From Mycolicibacterium arenosum (GTDB lineage Bacteria; Actinomycetota; Actinomycetes; Mycobacteriales; Mycobacteriaceae): 64,000 bases of DNA. The translations under genes and the position numbers were made by a program. The DNA is taken from assembly GCF_024320865.1 (NCBI RefSeq), contig NZ_JANDBD010000003.1, positions 186,001 through 250,000 on the forward strand. Direction: 5' to 3'. This document shows, piece after piece, positions 59,990-64,000 of the stretch. The first letter of the stretch is position 1. Each line of letters begins with the position of its first letter. The notes below the pieces were generated by a model that saw only the letters and a program-made list of their open reading frames with translations, was not told the origin of the DNA and searched no databases.

Positions 59990-62182
59990 TCAGGGGTTTC
60001 GCACGCAGTCGTAGGTGAGCGGGATCTCCTCACCGAGTTCGACGACCTCGAACTGGTCGCTGGTGATCGCGCTGAACGACTGCGCGTCGATCCCGAGGTC
60101 CGCCCACTTCGCGGTGCTGGTCCGATCGTCGGCGAACGTCAGCGGAACCTGGCCGCCGTCGGACAGCAGCATCCCGTAGGTCTTCATCGCCTTCAGCACC
60201 ACCTTCTGCGAGTCGGTGAAACTCGACTCGTCGAAGTCCGGCTTGAGCCGGAACCGCACGCCGTACGGCGGTGCGTTGGGGTCGGTGCTCTGCGGGCCAC
60301 CTGCGTGGCTCGCCGGATGCACGTAGGTCTCCGCCTTCATCCGGTCGTTGGGTAGCACGAACCGGATCGCGTGATCGATTGAGCCGGAGGCGACTTCGTC
60401 GGCGGTGACCAGCATTGCGGAGATCGGGAACCCACCGGCGTCCGCACTCGTGCACTGCTCCCCGCGCAGGTTGTCGGGATATTCCTTGTTCAGGTCCCAC
60501 ACGAACAATCCCTGGACGGTGAGGTTCTCGCCGTCTTTATTCGCCTGGTACGTCTCGTACAGCTTGCCGCCTTCACGGTCGACGACGAGCAGATGGCAGT
60601 CGCCCTGGCTCTCAGTGCTGCCCGAGATATCGCACTCCAAGTTCGTCGACCCCTCGATGTTGGCGTTCTCCGGCACCGGCATCTCCGCGGGTACCGGGTC
60701 GCAGTCCGGCCCTCCGCCGCAGTAATCCTCAACACCGACGACCTGGATCCGCGGTGTGTTGGCGTCCGCGAAGAACACCGGTATCGAGAAGTCGGTCTGC
60801 AGCGCGTTGTCAGTCCCCCAGCCGCCCATTCCGCTGAGCGTGCTGATGATCGCTTCGCTGCGGTCGGACACCGCCGCTCCGGAGACGTCAAGGTTCCACG
60901 GCTGCGCGCCACTGAAGATCCCGCCGCCGGTCGCGCCGGGAGCCGACGACGTCCCACCCGGCGAGGGCCCACCCGACGACGGTGACGGAGACGCGGACGG
61001 GGCCGCCGTCTCGTCACCACCCCCACCCGTCAGCATGATCGCCGTGACCGCTACGACCGCGACGACGACGACCGCAGCACCCGCGAGGAGGAGTTTCCCG
61101 CGGCCCTTCGACGGGGCGGCGGGGGTGGGAGCCGCCGCCGCGGGCGGGGCCTGCGGGATGACGGGCGGGGGCGGCGACGACGGCGGCCGCGCCTGGGTGG
61201 GCGCCGCCTGCGGCCCCGGCGGGTGCGGCGGCGGCACCGGTCTGGGCGGCGGCTGCTGCGGGCGCGGGGGAACCACGGCCGGGTGACGCACGGTCGGGGC
61301 GCCACCACCCTGCGGGGCCGCGATGGTCGGTGCGGCCGGCTCGGGGTTCGACCGGGTCTTCGGGCCGAGCGGTTCCGTGACGGCATCCCGCGCGGCCGCG
61401 GCCAAATCGCGGGTGGTCGCGTAGCGCTGCTCCGGTTGCTTGGCCATCCCGGTGGCGATGACGTGGTCGAGCGACGGGGACAACCGCGGCGATGAGGTCG
61501 ACGGCAGCGGCGGCGGCGTCATCAGGTGGGCGGTGGCGACCTGCTCGAACGAATCGCCGGGGAACGGCTGCCGACCCGTCAGCGACTGGTAGAGCACACA
61601 CGCCAGCGCGTAGACGTCCGACCGGGCGTCGGCGTCCCCGGAACCGAACCGCTCGGGAGCCATGTAGGCCCAGGTGCCCACCGCGCCGCCGGTCTCGGTC
61701 AAACCGCTCTCTCCGGCCGCACGGGCGATGCCGAAATCGATCAGATACGCGAAATCGTCCTCGGCCACCAGGATGTTGGACGGCTTGACGTCCCTGTGCA
61801 CCAGGCCGATGCGATGCGCCGACTGCAACGCGGAGGCGATCTGCTCGACGATCCGGACGGCGCGCGTCGGCTCGATCGGGCCGTCGGCGAGCATGGTGTC
61901 GAGATCGCGCCCCTCGATCAGTCGCATGTCCACGAACAGCCTGCCGTCGATCTCACCGAAGTCGTGAATCGGCACGACGTGCGGATTGGTCAGGCTGGCC
62001 GCGGCTTTCGCCTCCCGCCGGAAGCGCTGCTGGAATCGCTCGTCGCTCGCCAGATGGACGGGCAGTACCTTGACCGCGACGACGCGGTCGGTCACCGTGT
62101 CGTACGCGCGCCAGACTTCACCCATTCCACCGCGACCCAGCAATTCGATGAATCGGTAACGCCCAAACGGCGTGCCATCCAC
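59990..62182 (-). CDS. Serine/threonine protein kinase with large extracellular domain
   Basis: 730 aa from GTG 62180-62182, with GGGGAGG upstream. Residues ~1-265 are a complete Hanks-type kinase: GRYRFIELLGRGGMGEVWRA, VVAVKVLPVHL (Lys), HRDVKPSNIL and IDFGIARAAG, GTWAYMAPERF. A Pro-rich linker (~285-385) and one helix (LLLAGAAVVVVAVVAVTAIM) follow. The ~300-residue outer domain runs from AQPWNLDVSGAAVSDRSEAI to EIPLTYDCVRNP, with a set of cysteines (YCGGGPDC, LECDIS, GDCHLLVVD). This outer part resembles a stand-alone secreted protein family of actinobacteria and is presumably the sensor. It is intact, unlike the kinase at 55238. Confidence 0.92.
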   Translation of the reverse strand: MDGTPFGRYRFIELLGRGGMGEVWRAYDTVTDRVVAVKVLPVHLASDERFQQRFRREAKAAASLTNPHVVPIHDFGEIDGRLFVDMRLIEGRDLDTMLADGPIEPTRAVRIVEQIASALQSAHRIGLVHRDVKPSNILVAEDDFAYLIDFGIARAAGESGLTETGGAVGTWAYMAPERFGSGDADARSDVYALACVLYQSLTGRQPFPGDSFEQVATAHLMTPPPLPSTSSPRLSPSLDHVIATGMAKQPEQRYATTRDLAAAARDAVTEPLGPKTRSNPEPAAPTIAAPQGGGAPTVRHPAVVPPRPQQPPPRPVPPPHPPGPQAAPTQARPPSSPPPPVIPQAPPAAAAPTPAAPSKGRGKLLLAGAAVVVVAVVAVTAIMLTGGGGDETAAPSASPSPSSGGPSPGGTSSAPGATGGGIFSGAQPWNLDVSGAAVSDRSEAIISTLSGMGGWGTDNALQTDFSIPVFFADANTPRIQVVGVEDYCGGGPDCDPVPAEMPVPENANIEGSTNLECDISGSTESQGDCHLLVVDREGGKLYETYQANKDGENLTVQGLFVWDLNKEYPDNLRGEQCTSADAGGFPISAMLVTADEVASGSIDHAIRFVLPNDRMKAETYVHPASHAGGPQSTDPNAPPYGVRFRLKPDFDESSFTDSQKVVLKAMKTYGMLLSDGGQVPLTFADDRTSTAKWADLGIDAQSFSAITSDQFEVVELGEEIPLTYDCVRNP

Positions 62183-62313
62183 GTCGGCCTCCCCGGAAGC
62201 TGCTGCTGAGCGCACAACATAACCCGAGTAGCACGGTCCGCGAGCGGAAAGACCGGTGATGAGGACCGCTCCGTACGAGCAGTCGACGCTAGCGAAAGAC
62301 GACGACGTTCCGC

Positions 62314-63003
62314 TCAGCGGTAGTACGTCTCGTCCCCTGTGGGATAGCCGCCACCGAGAGTCGTGATGTGCACGTGGTCGTAGTGGCCGTAGCCGCCCGC
62401 GCGCGATCCTCCGGGCGTGTAGTAGACGCCGCGCCAGATCGCGTCCTGGATTGCGAACCGCTTGGCGTTCTTCAGCACGTAGGAGACGATCTCGTTCCCG
62501 AGGGCGATACCGGCCTCGGAGTTCGCGTTCGGAATCATGACGTCGAGCGCCAAGCCGTTGGGATGCCACCGCAGCGCGTCCGCACGTACGCCGCCGATGC
62601 TGGTGATCTCGGGGAAGATCGCGCTGATGCTGCGCGACACCTGAATCGTCTTGACTTGCAGGCCTTGCTCCGGGGCGTCTCCGGCGCCCAGAACCACCCT
62701 CATCGCCGGTGCGACGGCGGTGCGCATCCTGGACGCGGCCGTGACGACTTCGGCCGGAGCGGAATCGCCCGCCTCCGTCCCGGCCAGCGGGCCCGACGGG
62801 AACGCCGTCGGGACGGCGACGATCTCCACGCAGCAGGGGGGCGGGTTGTCCGCGGCGGGTGCGACGCTGCGGGCGGCGGTCGCCGACCACGCGTCACCGC
62901 CGACCGCGAGGAGGACCGCGATCGGGCCGACCGCCGCGGTCATCAACACGGACGACGTTCGCTGCCTGCTGGCTAACGCATGCCGACCCACGAAGAGCAA
63001 CAT
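62314..63003 (-). CDS. Exported M15-like (LAS-type) protein, Rv0320-like
   Basis: 229 aa from ATG 63001-63003. An N-terminal signal or anchor (VLMTAAVGPIAVLLAVGGDA) precedes a ~115-residue domain with RWHPNGLALDVMIPNANSEA (H-x6-D) and GGYGHYDHVHITTLGGG (H-x-x-H-x-H). These positions fit the zinc ligands of LAS/M15 peptidases such as D-Ala-D-Ala carboxypeptidases. In M. tuberculosis a similar exported protein (Rv0320) lies next to dcd; here it is ~50 kb away. Peptidoglycan is the likely substrate; activity is unproven. Confidence 0.72.
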   Translation of the reverse strand: MLLFVGRHALASRQRTSSVLMTAAVGPIAVLLAVGGDAWSATAARSVAPAADNPPPCCVEIVAVPTAFPSGPLAGTEAGDSAPAEVVTAASRMRTAVAPAMRVVLGAGDAPEQGLQVKTIQVSRSISAIFPEITSIGGVRADALRWHPNGLALDVMIPNANSEAGIALGNEIVSYVLKNAKRFAIQDAIWRGVYYTPGGSRAGGYGHYDHVHITTLGGGYPTGDETYYR

Positions 63004-63370
63004 AGTTATCAAAACGTGATCTGTACAGCAACGAGCGATGAGCCGGCACCCGCGGCCCTTCCCGCAGGGCTAACCACGGCATCCGCTGCATCCCGCGGGC
63101 TCAGTCACCCGCGGCAGTGTTACCGATGAATAAAGCCCAGTTCACAGGCCCGTGACGGAATCCCCGCGGCATCGGGCGCGAGCGGACTGAGCAAACGATC
63201 CGGCTATCCAAGTTCAACCGTGGCCGGAACTTTGCTGATACCTCAATCAGCAGCACCTGACGTCACATCAGCACCACCGCCCGCAACGAGCGCCCGGTCC
63301 AGTTCACTGCCGTACAGCTTGGTTGTTTCGGCGCTCTACAAGGCCGAACCCGGCGTTGCTGGCAATCTTA

Positions 63371-63386
63371 TGTGATGTAGCTCACG
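63371..63386. promoter_or_regulatory. CRP-like binding site
   Basis: TGTGATGTAGCTCACG matches the CRP/Rv3676 pattern TGTGA-N6-TCAC(A/G), with GTGA/TCAC arms. Centred ~66 bp before the ATG at 63444, it would suit activation or repression of that exported-protein gene by cAMP. Confidence 0.6.
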
Positions 63387-63419
63387 GTGACATATGCTCC
63401 GAGGGACGTGATGTCACCG
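63385..63419. promoter_or_regulatory. 9-bp inverted repeat before exported-protein gene
   Basis: CGGTGACAT (63385-63393) and ATGTCACCG (63411-63419) are exact complements separated by 17 bp. The left arm overlaps the end of the CRP-like box; the right arm ends 24 bp before the start codon. A second regulator, or a 5'-UTR hairpin, is possible. Confidence 0.55.
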
Positions 63420-63443
63420 TTGCGCGACCGAAGGGGTGTCCGA

Positions 63444-64000
63444 ATGGCGGGCGATCATCAACTCCAACGGGACCGCACGCGGGTCAGCGTCGGCTTCCGG
63501 CCAGGGAAGCTGGCCGTCGCCGCCGTCGCGATCATGACCGCGGCGACGCTGACGGTCGGCCTGGTGCCGCCGCCCACCGACGAGATGCTCAACCGCGACG
63601 TCGCACTCGCCGCAGCGGTGAAGACCGCTCCGCCGCCCGACGAGATCCCCGACTTGACCGGCGGCCTCGGCACCGCCGGATACGACCTCGCCCAGCAGAT
63701 CGCGGCAGCGATTCTCGAGGCGATCATGAACAACATCAACCTGATGGCACTGGCCAAAGCGTCGGGGATGGACCCGGCGAGTTTCCTCCAGGGTCTGTCG
63801 CCCGAACTGCTCCGTGGCGTCTTGGATCGTATTCCGATCGACCTGTCGCCGCTGCTCGCGAATCTCGTCGGACTCGACGCCGCGAACGGCATCCTCGGAC
63901 CCGCGCTGAAAGCGCTCGGGATCACCGACGGCACCGGCATGACGACCGTGACGAAGCTGCTACAACTCCTGGGACTCGACCTCAGCGATCCGCTGAACCT
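63444..64000 (+). CDS. Exported mycobacterial protein, truncated by window edge
   Basis: ATG 63444, preceded by AAGGGG, opens a frame that continues past the right edge (185 codons visible). A basic start (QLQRDRTRVSVGFRPGK) and a hydrophobic segment (LAVAAVAIMTAATLTVGLVP) indicate export. The following ~125 residues are Leu/Asp-rich with short helices (YDLAQQIAAAILEAIMNNIN, LSPELLRGVLDRIPIDLSPL, LLQLLGLDLSDPL), reminiscent of large surface proteins of environmental mycobacteria. No family is assignable from this part. Confidence 0.72.
   Translation, partial: MAGDHQLQRDRTRVSVGFRPGKLAVAAVAIMTAATLTVGLVPPPTDEMLNRDVALAAAVKTAPPPDEIPDLTGGLGTAGYDLAQQIAAAILEAIMNNINLMALAKASGMDPASFLQGLSPELLRGVLDRIPIDLSPLLANLVGLDAANGILGPALKALGITDGTGMTTVTKLLQLLGLDLSDPLN

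Larger units (their letters stand above)
63004..63443. other. Divergent intergenic region with regulatory sites
   Basis: No coding frame found. The right part holds a CRP-like box and a 9-bp inverted repeat just before the gene at 63444 (listed separately). The left part shows no recognisable structure. Confidence 0.5.

Noticed and set aside
1..64000. CRISPR array, insertion sequence or prophage
   Set aside because: No regularly spaced short repeats, no transposase, integrase or phage structural genes found. The repeats at 12255-14074 are a single gene-derived pair.

Overview
This window looks like chromosome of a fast-growing, environmental mycobacterium (Mycolicibacterium-type). The base composition is high in G+C and many starts are GTG. 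A dcd-udgA type neighbourhood is present, with a homolog of the exported protein that accompanies dcd elsewhere. Other mycobacterial hallmarks are cutinase, an MPT53/CcdA pair, serine/threonine kinases with extracellular sensor domains, DUF7159-like and MpaB-like proteins and many TetR regulators. No species can be named from sequence alone.

Layout. (1) 1-11385, all minus strand: DUF1330 fragment, UDP-glucose dehydrogenase, a DUF7159-like Pro/Gly-rich membrane protein, ammonium transporter, a LuxR-type ATPase regulator coupled to an FAD oxidoreductase, a TerD-VWA fusion and dCTP deaminase. (2) 11493-16366, a scarred region: cutinase, a membrane-protein gene bracketed by two ~117-bp direct repeats derived from the cutinase 3' end, a fragment of tRNA-Gly, the intact tRNA-Gly(CCC), a DUF1254 gene and two gene remnants. 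(3) 16438-25018, catabolic/accessory genes: three sets of TetR-type operator candidates, acyl-CoA dehydrogenase, hydrolases, two SDRs, VOC protein, a dienelactone-hydrolase-like protein without its nucleophile, and a broken paralog of the membrane protein of region 2. (4) 25130-33424: a 1025-aa ATPase regulator, secreted proteins, an MpaB-type oxygenase operon preceded by a 33-bp palindrome, TetR, GH16 glucanase and CYTH protein.

(5) 33578-38393 is the most interesting part: a tightly overlapping five-gene operon (GH26-like glycosidase, GAF-PP2C phosphatase, GT2 polysaccharide synthase with a large helical insertion, STAS anti-anti-sigma-like protein, RsbW-like ATPase). It looks like a polysaccharide synthase built into a partner-switching circuit. 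An upstream same-strand gene fuses a peroxiredoxin to a DUF742-like domain. (6) 39531-51946: exported GDPD, a frameshifted PPK2, an EEP nuclease/NHL propeller pair, an orphan binding lipoprotein, FAD oxidoreductase, a repeat-containing exported protein, OPT transporter and a RibD-like reductase. (7) 52006-64000: an ArsR-SRPBCC pair with an operator over a probable leaderless start, CcdA/MPT53, type II thioesterase, two PknF-like kinases (one frameshifted), DUF2637 protein, large exported proteins and a CRP-like site before the truncated last gene.

No insertion sequence, prophage, CRISPR array or rRNA was seen. Four loci carry frameshifts or truncations. Two of them (PPK2, first kinase) are each explained by a single missing base, so a sequencing error cannot be excluded.
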